A stretch of DNA of 64,000 nucleotides from Nocardioides marmotae (GTDB lineage Bacteria > Actinomycetota > Actinomycetes > Propionibacteriales > Nocardioidaceae): assembly GCF_013177455.1 (NCBI RefSeq), contig NZ_CP053660.1:868001-932000 (forward strand). The letters are read 5' to 3'. This document shows, piece by piece, positions 9,929 to 18,900 of the stretch. Every line of letters starts with the position of its first letter. The first letter of the stretch is position 1. Below the pieces are notes generated by a model. The model was given only the letters and a program-made list of their open reading frames with translations, had not been told where the DNA came from and did no database searches. Position numbers and translations under genes: made by a program.

Positions 9929-9949
9929 GGCCCGGGGAACCCCCGGGCC
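9929..9949 (-). terminator. Hairpin after the envelope cluster
   Basis: A 9-bp perfect GC stem (GGCCCGGGG / CCCCGGGCC) with a 3-base loop begins 8 bases after the stop codon of the minus-strand gene at 9958. There is no U-tract, as is usual for high-GC actinobacterial terminators. Confidence 0.55.
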
Positions 9950-9957
9950 GGTGAGGA

Positions 9958-10098
9958 TCAGCCCTGGGAGAGGCCGGTCTCCTCGCCGGAGCCGGCCTCG
10001 GCGGCGAGCCCGTCGCCGTCGGACTGCTCATCGAGCTCCTCCTGCACGTCGGCGATCTCCTGCTGCTCCGGGTCGCGCTCGTGGCTGCTCTCGCTCAT
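9958..10098 (-). CDS. Small acidic hypothetical protein (46 aa)
   Basis: A 46-residue gene with a strong Shine-Dalgarno (AGGAGG, 6-base spacer) before ATG 10098. The product is very acidic and Glu/Gln-rich ('DPEQQEIADVQEELDEQ' near the start, 'GSGEETGLSQG' at the end), with no hydrophobic segment. No family is recognised. It lies downstream of the DUF3618/holin-like genes on the same strand, behind a hairpin, so it may have its own signal or be read through. The good ribosome site and coding-like third positions argue that it is real. Confidence 0.62.
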   Translation of the reverse strand: MSESSHERDPEQQEIADVQEELDEQSDGDGLAAEAGSGEETGLSQG

Positions 10099-10171
10099 CT
10101 GGACCTCCTGGTCGTTCGGGTCGCCCGGCGTGGTGCGCGGACGGGTGCGGACGGGTGCGGACGCACGGAAC

Positions 10172-10194
10172 GGCGGTACCCGGAGGGCACCGCC
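10172..10194 (-). terminator. Hairpin terminator-like stem after DUF3618 gene
   Basis: A 10-bp stem (GGCGGTGCCC/GGGTACCGCC on the minus strand, one G-U pair) with a 3-base loop, 24 bases after the stop at 10219. It separates the three-gene envelope operon from the small acidic gene. Confidence 0.5.
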
Positions 10195-10218
10195 GCTCGC
10201 GCTGGTGGAGGAGCCTCG

Positions 10219-10839
10219 TCAGCCCTGCGCGTCGGACTTGACCGACTCCGCGGAGGACTGACCCTCCTCCTTGACCTTCTGGGCGGACTCCGTGGCGGAG
10301 TCCTTGACCTCCTGGGCGGCCTGCGTGGCCTGCTCCTTGACGTCCTGGGCCAGGGACTGGCCCGCCTCGCGCGCCTCGTCGAGCAGCGGCTGGCCCTTGT
10401 CCTTGGCCGTCTCGATCGTCTGGTGCGCGAGGTCGGCCTCGGCCTTGCTCGCCGGGATCAGCGAGGCGATGACCAGGCCGGTGCCGAAGGCGACCAGGCC
10501 CGCCGCCAGCGGCGAGCCCTGCACCTGCGAGCCGGCGCTGCCGACGGCCGAGGAGGCCGCGCCGCGGACGTCCGGGGACGAGGAGTCGGAGGTGCTCGGC
10601 ATCGCGTTCGACACCGCCCCGCCGGCGCTGCTCGCCTTGTCCACGACGCTGTCGCGAACGCCGGTGGCGGTGCCCATGATCCGGTCGCGGAAGCCCGAGA
10701 CCCGGCTGCGGGCCGCAGCCTTGCGCCGGTCCACGATCGCGGAGGGGCTCACCCGGTCCTGCAGTGCGTCGAGGTCGCCGGCCATCCGGGCCCGGGTGTC
10801 CTCGATCTGGCTGTTCAGCTCTTCTGTGCTCTGGCCCAT
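10219..10839 (-). CDS. DUF3618 domain-containing protein
   Basis: 206 residues. The N-terminus 'TEELNSQIEDTRARMAGDLDALQDRVSPSAI' is the DUF3618 signature. A membrane segment follows near residues 108-128, then a long amphipathic, Glu/Lys/Ala/Gln-rich tail that looks coiled-coil or LEA-like. The start was set at the ATG with AAGGAGG upstream. It overlaps the preceding holin-like gene by 25 bp, so the two are co-translated. Such proteins occur with DUF1469 proteins in actinobacterial envelope clusters; the role is unknown, perhaps scaffold or stress protection at the membrane. Confidence 0.82.
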   Translation of the reverse strand: MGQSTEELNSQIEDTRARMAGDLDALQDRVSPSAIVDRRKAAARSRVSGFRDRIMGTATGVRDSVVDKASSAGGAVSNAMPSTSDSSSPDVRGAASSAVGSAGSQVQGSPLAAGLVAFGTGLVIASLIPASKAEADLAHQTIETAKDKGQPLLDEAREAGQSLAQDVKEQATQAAQEVKDSATESAQKVKEEGQSSAESVKSDAQG

Positions 10840-11291
10840 GCTGCATCCTCCTTGAGGGTCTGCTGCGTCTTCGGCAGCTGCGGGTTGCTCTCCTTGAGGG
10901 CCTTGCGGCCGGTCAGGGCGAGGACGGCTGCGACGACGGCCCACACCCCGGTGATGATCAGTGCGGCGACCTCGATCGGCATCCAGTTGTCGAGGAGGAA
11001 CAGGAGCGTCCAGGACAGGAAGAAGATGGTGAAGTAGCCGGCCAGGCCGGCACCGCCGAGGAGCCCGGCGCCCTTGCCGGCCTTGGCGAACTCCTCCTTC
11101 ATCTCGACCTTCGCGAGGTCCATCTCCTGCTTGATCAGCGTCGACAGGTCGGTGGTGACGGCGCTGACGATCTCGCCGAGGCTCCGGTCGTCGGCTGCCT
11201 GGCCCGGGGCGCGGGTCGGGGTGGCGCCCGACGGCTGGCCCAGGGGCTGGGCGGCTGGGTCGTACAGGGGCTGGTGCGGGGGCTGGGTCAC
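10815..11291 (-). CDS. Phage holin family protein (DUF1469-type)
   Basis: 158 residues. The N-terminal 30 residues are Pro/Gln-rich, then comes the 'SLGEIVSAVTTDLSTLIKQEMDLAKVEMKEE' amphipathic helix and two membrane helices (about 77-97 and 104-125), the standard layout of the actinobacterial 'holin-X'/DUF1469 family. Despite the family name, nothing nearby suggests a phage; these proteins are chromosomal membrane proteins of unknown role. It overlaps its neighbours on both sides (4 bp upstream, 25 bp downstream). Confidence 0.82.
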   Translation of the reverse strand: MTQPPHQPLYDPAAQPLGQPSGATPTRAPGQAADDRSLGEIVSAVTTDLSTLIKQEMDLAKVEMKEEFAKAGKGAGLLGGAGLAGYFTIFFLSWTLLFLLDNWMPIEVAALIITGVWAVVAAVLALTGRKALKESNPQLPKTQQTLKEDAAWARAQKS

Positions 11292-12070
11292 GGCCGGTCC
11301 TCCGCGCTCAGGCCACCACCGCTGTAGCCGGTCTCGTCGCCCGACAGCGCCTCACGCGGCGGCTGGGTCGGCTGACCCGGCGTCGAGCCCGGCATCGGCG
11401 GGTTCGTCGTCGCGCCCGGCGGCTGCGTGGTGGTCGTCCCGGTGACGCCGGTGTCGGCCCCGTAGGAGCTGCCCGAGGTGCCGGTGGTGCTGGTCGGGCC
11501 GCCCGCGAGGGGGCCGGCCGGGGCGGCGTACGTCGGTGTCGTGCCGGTGCCGGTCGTGGTGCCGGCCGGCGGGGTGCTCGGCGTGGCGGCAGCGGCGCCG
11601 GCGATGCCGTCGCCCGCCCCGCGCAGGAGCCGGCCCGTGACCACGCCGGCGGCGAGCGCGCCGAGGAGGAAGGTGCCCGGCCGCTGGCGCGCGAAGGCGC
11701 GTACGTCGTCGAGCAGCTCGGCCGGCTCGCGGCCGTCGAGGCGGCTGCTGAAGGAGCGGACCTGCTCGGCCGCCTGCCGGGTGAGGTCGGTGGCCAGGCC
11801 GTCGGGCGCCTGCTCCGCCATGCCGTCGAGGTCGTCACCGAGGGTGCTGAGAGTGGTGACCAGACGGTCGCGCTGGGTGCGCGCCTGGTCCTGGGCCTGG
11901 GTGCTCGCCTGCCCGAGGGCATCGGTGACCACGCTTCTGGCCTGGGCGGCCGCCTGTCCGGCGACCTGCTTGGCTTCGCCGGCAGCCGTGCCGGCGACGT
12001 GGCGCCCCTCCTCGGCGGCGGTCGACGCGGCCTGCTGGGCGCGGTCCTTCGCGCTGGTGTCGGTCGTCAT
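11288..12070 (-). CDS. Ala/Thr/Gly-rich membrane-associated hypothetical protein
   Basis: 260 residues. Residues 1-75 are an Ala/Gln-rich helix with heptad character. A central conserved-looking segment, 'SSRLDGREPAELLDDVRAFARQRPGTFLLGALAAGVVTGRLLRG', includes one short hydrophobic helix. The rest is a low-complexity Thr/Pro/Gly tail. It opens the envelope operon: GGGAGG lies ahead of the ATG and its stop overlaps the next start by 4 bp. Function unknown; the domain order suggests a membrane-tethered protein with a disordered tail. Confidence 0.72.
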   Translation of the reverse strand: MTTDTSAKDRAQQAASTAAEEGRHVAGTAAGEAKQVAGQAAAQARSVVTDALGQASTQAQDQARTQRDRLVTTLSTLGDDLDGMAEQAPDGLATDLTRQAAEQVRSFSSRLDGREPAELLDDVRAFARQRPGTFLLGALAAGVVTGRLLRGAGDGIAGAAAATPSTPPAGTTTGTGTTPTYAAPAGPLAGGPTSTTGTSGSSYGADTGVTGTTTTQPPGATTNPPMPGSTPGQPTQPPREALSGDETGYSGGGLSAEDRP

Positions 12071-12185
12071 GCGTGTCCTCCCGGATCGGGTTGGTGTGCC
12101 CCCACCGGTTTCCGAGGACCCTGCACTTGATCCTCACCCCTGGGTAGGGGCATTGGGCCCGAGCCGTTGGGGCACCGGACCGGCC

Positions 12186-13655
12186 TCAACCGAGCCGACG
12201 CAGCCGCGGCCAGAGTGCCGACCAGCCTCCGACCGGGCCGCGACAGACGTGCACGGGCCGGCCCTGCTCCTCGTTGTCGACGTCGAGCCCGTTGTCGACC
12301 CGGGTCACCTCGACCACCGAGGAGCACCACCGCTCGAGGTCCGCGAGCGGCTGCCCCACGACCACGGCCGGCGCGTCGTCGTCGGCCGGCGGCCCGAGGT
12401 CCCACAGCGAGTTGTGGCCCGAGTGCACGGGCACGTCCGGGAGCCAGCGGGCCACGGCGCCGGCCTCCCCGTAGTTGCCGGTCACCACCACCGCGCCCGG
12501 CCCCGCCTCGGCGAGGCCCTCCTCGACCGCAGCCACGAAGGCCGGCCAGCCCACCGTCTCCCCGGCGTCGTCGTTGACCGCGAGCACGGGTGTGCGGTGC
12601 AGGTCCTCGGCGGGCACCACCGGGAGGAACAGCACGACCCCCACCACGGCGCCGAGCGCCACCCCGGCACCGAGCACCCCCTGCCGCACCCGCTGCACCC
12701 GGCCCGCCCCGCGGCGCACCCAGGCGACGACGCCGATCGCGCCCGCGGCGATGAGCGGCACGTACGCCGGCGCCAGGTAGTAGGGCTTGCCGCCGGTCAC
12801 GGTCACCACCGCGGCGAGGACCGCCCAGGTCACCAGCAGGAACCGCCACTGCGCCGAGCGCGCCAGCCGGACCGCACCGACGACGGCCAGCACCACCCCG
12901 ACCGGCGGACCGACCAGGCCGGGCTGGGTGGCCCACAGCTCCACGAGCCCGGCGCTGGTGCCCGACCCGCCGGCCGCGATCGACTCGGCGAGGTCGAGCT
13001 GGGGCCAGCCGTGCGCCTGCTGCCAGAGCAGGTTCGGCGCCCACAGCACCGCGGCGACCAGCCCGCCGGCGTACAGGTGCGGTGAGCGGAGCGGGTGCCG
13101 CGGCCCCACCAGCGCCAGCGCGAGCACCAGCGAGCCGGCGAGGAGGACCGGCAGCGTCTTGACCTGCAGGCCCAGGCCGAGCAGCAGGCCCGCCGCCCAC
13201 CACCAGCGCGGGTCCTCGAGCGCGCGCAGCACGAGGAGCAGCAGGCCCACCTGGACGAGCAGGTCGTACGCCGAGGTCGACACCAGGTGCCCGACGGCCA
13301 GGGTGACCGGGGCGAGCCCGACGGCCACGGCGGCCAGCACCTGCGCGGCCGGGCCCGCTCCGAGGCGGCGCGCGATCAGCCCGGCCAGCCAGGCGGTCGC
13401 TCCGGCCGCGACCGCGGAGGGCGCGCGGAAGAGCCACAGCTGCCCGCCGGTGACGGCGTCCCAGGCGTGAGCCAGCACCGGCACGAGCGGCGGCTGGTCG
13501 ACGTACCCCCACGCCGGGTGGCCGCCCACCAGCACGAAGTACATCTCGTCGCGGTGCGGTCCGTAGCCGCCGGCGGTGGCCAGCAGCAGCGCGGTGACAC
13601 CGGCCGCCACGAGGGCGAGCGGCCGGGTGGCCGGCGGGGCGGTGGGCGGTGCCAC
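12186..13655 (-). CDS. Glycosyltransferase family 39 (ArnT/PMT-like) membrane protein
   Basis: 489 residues with about ten hydrophobic segments and a short soluble C-terminal domain. The first extracytoplasmic loop carries 'HRDEMYF' and 'GYVDQPPLVP', matching the acidic Asp-Glu active-site loop of polyprenyl-phosphate-sugar-dependent GT-C enzymes. It probably moves a sugar from a polyprenyl carrier to a lipid, polymer or protein outside the membrane. A TAGGGT -10 element ends 6 bases before the GTG start, so the transcript is likely leaderless. It is not coupled to neighbours. Confidence 0.82.
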   Translation of the reverse strand: MAPPTAPPATRPLALVAAGVTALLLATAGGYGPHRDEMYFVLVGGHPAWGYVDQPPLVPVLAHAWDAVTGGQLWLFRAPSAVAAGATAWLAGLIARRLGAGPAAQVLAAVAVGLAPVTLAVGHLVSTSAYDLLVQVGLLLLVLRALEDPRWWWAAGLLLGLGLQVKTLPVLLAGSLVLALALVGPRHPLRSPHLYAGGLVAAVLWAPNLLWQQAHGWPQLDLAESIAAGGSGTSAGLVELWATQPGLVGPPVGVVLAVVGAVRLARSAQWRFLLVTWAVLAAVVTVTGGKPYYLAPAYVPLIAAGAIGVVAWVRRGAGRVQRVRQGVLGAGVALGAVVGVVLFLPVVPAEDLHRTPVLAVNDDAGETVGWPAFVAAVEEGLAEAGPGAVVVTGNYGEAGAVARWLPDVPVHSGHNSLWDLGPPADDDAPAVVVGQPLADLERWCSSVVEVTRVDNGLDVDNEEQGRPVHVCRGPVGGWSALWPRLRRLG

Positions 13656-13661
13656 GACGCG

Positions 13662-13667
13662 ACCCTA
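13662..13667 (-). promoter_or_regulatory. Leaderless -10 element for the GT39 gene
   Basis: TAGGGT on the minus strand, 6 bases before the GTG at 13655. No clear -35. Confidence 0.5.
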
Positions 13668-13755
13668 GGCCCCCGACCGGGGTCCAGCGCGACTCATCCG
13701 TGGCGCTGAGCGGGGTCACAGCCTCCGCACAGGATCCCGACCGACCGTGGGAGCC

Positions 13756-14328
13756 ATGAACGAGCAGAACCAGACCCCCGACCAGAACCAGACCCCCGCC
13801 CCCGACCAGGCCCAGGCCACCGACCAGGCTCCCGAGCAGGCGGCGGCTCCCGGCCAGGAGCAGCCCGAGCCGGCCGCCGCCGGCGGCCGCGGCGGCTCCC
13901 TGCGCAGGCGGCTGTCGTCCGCCCGCGGCGGCAGCCTCGGGTGGAAGGGCGTCACCGCCGTCGCGCTGGCCAGCCTCGTCCTCGGCGGAGCGGGCGGCGC
14001 GCTGGTGACCGCGGCGGTCGACGGCCCCGACGGGCCGGGCCGGCCGGACTTCTCCTCCGGTCGCTTCGGCCCCGACGGTGACCGCCACGGCGGCCCGCAC
14101 GGCGGACCCGGCTTCGGCCACGACCACGACCACGAGGGTGAGCACGACGGCGAGCGCGGCGGCGCGCCGAAGGACTTCGGCACGCCGCCGGAGGGCTTCC
14201 CGGAGGACAGCGCCCCCGACGACACCAACCCCGACGACACCGACCCCGACGACGCCGCCCCGGAGGAGGGCGACGGGTCCGAGGCGTTCGACCTGGGCGG
14301 CTACGTCCTGGGCGGCGCCGCGGCCTGA
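13756..14328 (+). CDS. Hypothetical single-pass membrane protein with acidic Asp/His-rich exterior
   Basis: 190 residues. An N-terminal Gln/Pro-rich low-complexity stretch (residues 1-40) is followed by basic residues, one membrane helix near 62-84, then a Gly/His/Asp-rich outer part with a run of alternating His-Asp-His-Asp-His and an 'DDTNPDDTDPDDAAPEE' acidic tail. The His/Asp clusters could bind divalent metal, but no family is recognised. ATG 13756 is preferred over GTG 13747 because GGGAG lies just ahead. It ends 13 bp from the convergent KstD-like gene. Confidence 0.65.
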   Translation: MNEQNQTPDQNQTPAPDQAQATDQAPEQAAAPGQEQPEPAAAGGRGGSLRRRLSSARGGSLGWKGVTAVALASLVLGGAGGALVTAAVDGPDGPGRPDFSSGRFGPDGDRHGGPHGGPGFGHDHDHEGEHDGERGGAPKDFGTPPEGFPEDSAPDDTNPDDTDPDDAAPEEGDGSEAFDLGGYVLGGAAA

Positions 14329-14341
14329 GCCCTGTCCGGGC

Positions 14342-15880
14342 TCAGCCGAGCATGTCGCGGACCGCGAGCGAGGCGAAGACCATCGCCGAGCCGAGCGGCG
14401 CCCCCGGGCCGGGGTAGACCCGGCCGAACAGCGACGCGGCGGTGTTCCCCGTGGCGTACAGGCCGGGCAGCGGCGAACCGTCGGTGCGCAGCACGCGGCC
14501 GGCGGCGTCGGTGACCAGCCCGCCCTTGGTGCCGAGGTCGGAGAGCACGAAGCGGGCCGCGAGGTAGGGCGGGCGGTCGCACGGCGTGAGCGCGGCGTTC
14601 GGCCCCTCGCCGCCGGCGAAGAACGTGTCGTACTCGTCCTCGCCGCGGCCGAAGTCCTCGTCCACCCCGGTCGTGCAGGCGGCGTTGTAGCGCTCCACGC
14701 TGGCGCGGAGCGCGTCGGCGGGCAGGCCGGTGGCCTCGGCGAGACCCTCGAGGGTCTCGGCGCGGACCCACGTGCCGGCGGCGAGGTGCTCGGCCGGGTC
14801 GCCCTCCGGCATCGCGATCCCCGGGAACCGGCCGTCCTCGCGGGAGTCGAAGACGAACCAGGACGGCACCCGCTCGGGCCGCTCGGCCATCAGCCGGCCG
14901 AAGCGGTCGTACGGCAGGCACTCGTTGCCGTAGCGCCGCCCGGCCTGGTCGACCATCAGCCCGCTGCGGAAGCCGAGGGTGAACGACCCGCCGCCGTCGG
15001 GCTGCTCGAGCCCGGGGCAGAACCACCCGCCGGCGGAGAAGTCCGTCGCCGCCCCGATCGAGACCGCCGCCGCGATCGGCTCCCCGGTGTTGGTGTCGCG
15101 CGGCGCCATCGTCCAGGCGGCCGCGCCGGGCACGCCGCGCTCCTCGCGGAGCGCGGCGCTGCCCTCGAACCCGCCGGCGCCGAGCAGCACGCCGCGCCGG
15201 GCGCGGATCTGCACCGGCCCCTCGGGGCTCATCCCCACCACCCCGACCACCCGGCCGGTGCCGTCCTCGCCGTCGGTCAGCAGCCCGGTGATCGGCAGGT
15301 CCAGGCCGACGGTGCCGCCGTGGTGGACCAGCAGCGCGGCCAGCCGCGCGACCAGCGCCTGCCCGCCGGTGAGCGTGCGCCGACCCGGCTGCCCGGCGCG
15401 GTCGAGCTCGACCGGCGGGCGCACCCACGCCGCGACCTCGGCGGGCAGGTCGTCGCGGCGCACCTTCACCGGCTGGATCGAGCGGCCCATCGGCACCCGG
15501 CCGGGAGCGTCGTAGTACTCCGCGAAGGGGAGCCACTCGAAGGCCATCAGGTCCTCGGTCTCCAGCTCGGCGACCAGCTCGGGCGCGTGGGCGAGGAACG
15601 CCTCGAGCCGCTCCTCGTCGGGGTCCTCGAGCACCGCGCGCAGGTAGTCCCGCGCGCCGTCGGTGCTGTCGGGCAGGCCGGCCCGCTGCTGGACGGCGGT
15701 GCCCGGCAGCCAGCACGCGCCGCCGGAGTAGGCCGAGGTGCCGCCGAGGAACCCGGTCTTCTCGACCACCAGCGTCTCCAGGCCCGCCCGGGCCGCGAGG
15801 ACCGCGCCGGTGAGCGCCCCACCCCCCGACCCGACCACGACGACGTCGTACTCCCGCAGGTCCCCATCGGTGTCGATCAC
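14342..15880 (-). CDS. KstD-like FAD-binding dehydrogenase (3-ketosteroid delta1-dehydrogenase family)
   Basis: 512 residues. The FAD-binding N-terminus 'YDVVVVGSGGGALTGAVLAA' is followed by 'VVEKTGFLGGTSAYSGG', and the C-terminal FAD segment is 'LYATGNTAASLFGRVYPGPGAPLGSAMVF'. Both are characteristic of the KstD/fumarate-reductase flavoprotein fold. Such enzymes insert a 1,2 double bond into a 3-ketosteroid A ring in steroid degradation. The GTG start at 15880 is chosen because it immediately precedes the conserved fold and lies 17 bp from a perfect KstR operator, which supports a steroid role. Other steroid genes are not in the window, so exact specificity is open. Confidence 0.82.
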   Translation of the reverse strand: MIDTDGDLREYDVVVVGSGGGALTGAVLAARAGLETLVVEKTGFLGGTSAYSGGACWLPGTAVQQRAGLPDSTDGARDYLRAVLEDPDEERLEAFLAHAPELVAELETEDLMAFEWLPFAEYYDAPGRVPMGRSIQPVKVRRDDLPAEVAAWVRPPVELDRAGQPGRRTLTGGQALVARLAALLVHHGGTVGLDLPITGLLTDGEDGTGRVVGVVGMSPEGPVQIRARRGVLLGAGGFEGSAALREERGVPGAAAWTMAPRDTNTGEPIAAAVSIGAATDFSAGGWFCPGLEQPDGGGSFTLGFRSGLMVDQAGRRYGNECLPYDRFGRLMAERPERVPSWFVFDSREDGRFPGIAMPEGDPAEHLAAGTWVRAETLEGLAEATGLPADALRASVERYNAACTTGVDEDFGRGEDEYDTFFAGGEGPNAALTPCDRPPYLAARFVLSDLGTKGGLVTDAAGRVLRTDGSPLPGLYATGNTAASLFGRVYPGPGAPLGSAMVFASLAVRDMLG

Positions 15881-15896
15881 CGGGCGATCGTGGCGG

Positions 15897-15912
15897 GTAG
15901 AACGTGTTCTAC
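15897..15912. promoter_or_regulatory. KstR-type operator
   Basis: GTAGAACGTGTTCTAC: perfect 7-bp arms around GT. The inner 14 bases match the KstR consensus TnnAACnnGTTnnA exactly. It lies between the KstD-like gene and hrpA, 17 bp upstream of the former. KstR is the TetR-family repressor of cholesterol/steroid catabolism in mycobacteria and rhodococci. Confidence 0.72.
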
Positions 15913-15935
15913 GCAACCGCCGGCGGGAGGAGCGG

Positions 15936-18900
15936 GTGCGCGGTCGACCAGGGGACTGGGATGATGGCGCGGTTGTGGAGATCACCTACCCGCCGGAGCT
16001 GCCGGTCACCCAGCGCCGCGAGGACATCGCGGCCGCGATCCGGGACCACCAGGTCGTCATCGTCGCCGGCGAGACCGGGTCGGGGAAGACGACCCAGCTG
16101 CCCAAGATCTGCCTGGAGCTCGGCCGCGGTCGGGGCGCCGGCGAGGGCGGCGGGCTGATCGGCCACACCCAGCCGCGGCGGATCGCGGCGCGCTCGGTCG
16201 CCGAGCGGATCGCCGGCGAGCTCGGCACCGACCTCGGCGGGCCGGACAGCCCGGTCGGCTACCAGGTCCGCTTCACCGACCGCACGTCGAAGGCGACGCG
16301 GGTCAAGCTGATGACCGACGGCATCCTGCTGGCCGAGCTCCAGCGCGACCGGATGCTGAAGAAGTACGACACGATCATCATCGACGAGGCGCACGAGCGC
16401 AGCCTCAACATCGACTTCCTGCTCGGCTACCTCAAGCGGCTGCTGCCGAAGCGGCCCGACCTCAAGCTCGTCATCACCTCCGCGACCATCGACCCCGAGC
16501 GGTTCGCCGAGCACTTCGCCGACCGGCGGGGGAGGCCGGCGCCGATCATCGAGGTCAGCGGGCGCACCTACCCCGTGGAGGTCCGCTACCGCCCGCTGCT
16601 GGAGCTGCCGGAGAACGACGACGAGGGCGAGCCGATCGTCCGCGACCAGACCGAGGCGATCGTCGACGCGGTCAAGGAGCTCTCCGCGGAGGGCCCCGGC
16701 GACATCCTGGTCTTCCTGCCCGGCGAGCGGGAGATCCGCGACACCGCCGACGCCCTCGCCGAGCTCACCACCTCCACCCGCGGCGGCGGCACCGAGGTCG
16801 TCCCGCTCTACAGCCGGCTCTCGGCCGCCGACCAGCACAAGGTCTTCGCGCCGCACACCGGGCGCCGGATCGTGCTGGCCACCAACGTCGCGGAGACCTC
16901 GCTGACCGTCCCGGGCATCCGGTACGTCGTGGACACCGGCGTCGCGCGCATCTCGCGCTACTCCCTGCGCACCAAGGTGCAGCGGCTGCCCATCGAGCCG
17001 ATCAGCCAGGCCTCGGCCAACCAGCGCTCGGGTCGCTGCGGCCGCGTGGCCGCCGGCATCGCGATCCGGCTCTACTCCGAGGAGGACTTCGAGGGCCGCC
17101 CGGAGTTCACCGACCCCGAGATCCTGCGCACCAACCTGGCCAGCGTCATCCTGCAGATGGCCAGCCTCGGCCTCGGCGACCTCGGCCGGTTCCCCTTCGT
17201 CGAGCCGCCGGACCGCCGCAACGTCACCGCGGGCGTGCAGCTGCTCGAGGAGCTCGGCGCGCTCGGGCCGGCCGCGCAGGGCGAGGAGGACCGCCGCGGA
17301 CCCCGCCTCACCAAGCTCGGTCGCCGCCTGGCCCGGCTGCCGATCGACCCGCGCCTGGGGCGGATGGTGCTGGAGGCCGACCGGCTCGGCTGCGTGCGCG
17401 AGGTGGTCGTCATCGCCGCCGCGCTCTCGCTGCAGGACCCCCGCGAGCGGCCCGGCCCGGACCACCCGGCCGAGCAGGCGCGCGCCGACCAGCTGCACGC
17501 GCGGTTCAAGGTCGAGGGCAGCGACTTCCTCACCTGGCTGGAGCTGTGGCGCTACCTCAAGGCCCAGCAGAGCGAGATGGGCAGCAGCGCCTTCCGGCGG
17601 ATGTGCCGCGCGGAGCACCTGAACTACGTGCGGGTGCGGGAGTGGCAGGACTTCGAGTCCCAGCTGCGCCAGGTCTGCAAGGAGATGGGGATCGGTGTCG
17701 GCCACCCGGCCGACACCCCCGACGCCGACGGCATCCACCAGGCGCTGCTCTCCGGGCTGCTCTCCCACATCGGCGTGCTCGAGGAGCGCGACAAGAAGGA
17801 GAAGGCCGGCGAGCGGCGACGCGGCCCGCGGGAGTACCTCGGTGCCCGCGGCGCGCGGTTCGCGATCTTCCCCGGCAGCGGCCTGGCGCGGAAGAACCCG
17901 GCGTACCTCATGGCCGGCGAGCTCGTCGAGACCAGCCGGCTCTGGGCCCGGCAGAACGCCGCGATCGACCCCGAGTGGGCCGAGCGGCTCGCCGGCGACC
18001 TGGTCAAGCGGACCTACAGCGAGCCGCACTGGAGCAAGAAGCGCGCCGCCGTCATGGCCTACGAGCGCGCCACGCTGTACGGCGTCCCGCTGGTCGCCGA
18101 CCGGCTCGTCTCCTACGGCAAGGTCGACCCTGTCGTCGCCCGCGAGCTGTTCATCCGGCACGCGCTGGTGCAGGGGGAGTGGCAGACGCGGCACCGGTTC
18201 CTCGCCGAGAACAAGCGGCTGCTGGAGGAGGCCGAGGAGCTCGAGCACCGCGCCCGCCGCCGCGACATCGTCGTCGACGAGGAGACGCTCTTCGACTTCT
18301 ACGACGCCCGCGTGGGCGCCGACGTGGTCAGCGGCGCGCACTTCGACCAGTGGTGGAAGCGCGAGCGGCAGCGGCACCCCGGCCTGCTGACCTTCGACCC
18401 GGCGATGCTCACCCACGACACCGCCGAGGAGGTCCGCGAGGCCGACTACCCCCAGGAGTGGCAGGCCGAGGGGCTGACCTTCCCGATCAGCTACCACTTC
18501 GAGCCCGGCACCGCCGAGGACGGCCTGACCATCGACGTGCCGGTCGCGACGCTCAACCGGGTCGCGGCCGAGGACTTCTCCTGGAACGTCCCCGGCCTGC
18601 GCGAGCAGCTGGTCACCGAGCTGATCCGCAGCCTGCCCAAGAACCTCCGGGTCAGCTTCGTCCCGGCGCCCAACAAGGCGCGCGAGTTCCTCGCCGCCGT
18701 CCCGCCCGGCGAGGAGCCGCTGCTCGACGCCCTCGAGCGGTGGTGCCGCGCCACGACCGGCGTGCTGGTGCCGCGCGAGGCGTGGGACTGGTCGAAGGTG
18801 CCCGAGCACCTGCGCCCGACGTACCGCGTCGTCGACGAGGAGGGCCGCGAGCAGGCCCGGGGCAAGGACCTCGAGGCGCTCAAGGCGCCGCTGCGGCCGC

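Noticed and set aside
10815..11291. Prophage holin
   Set aside because: No phage genes nearby; DUF1469 proteins are ordinary chromosomal membrane proteins in actinobacteria.
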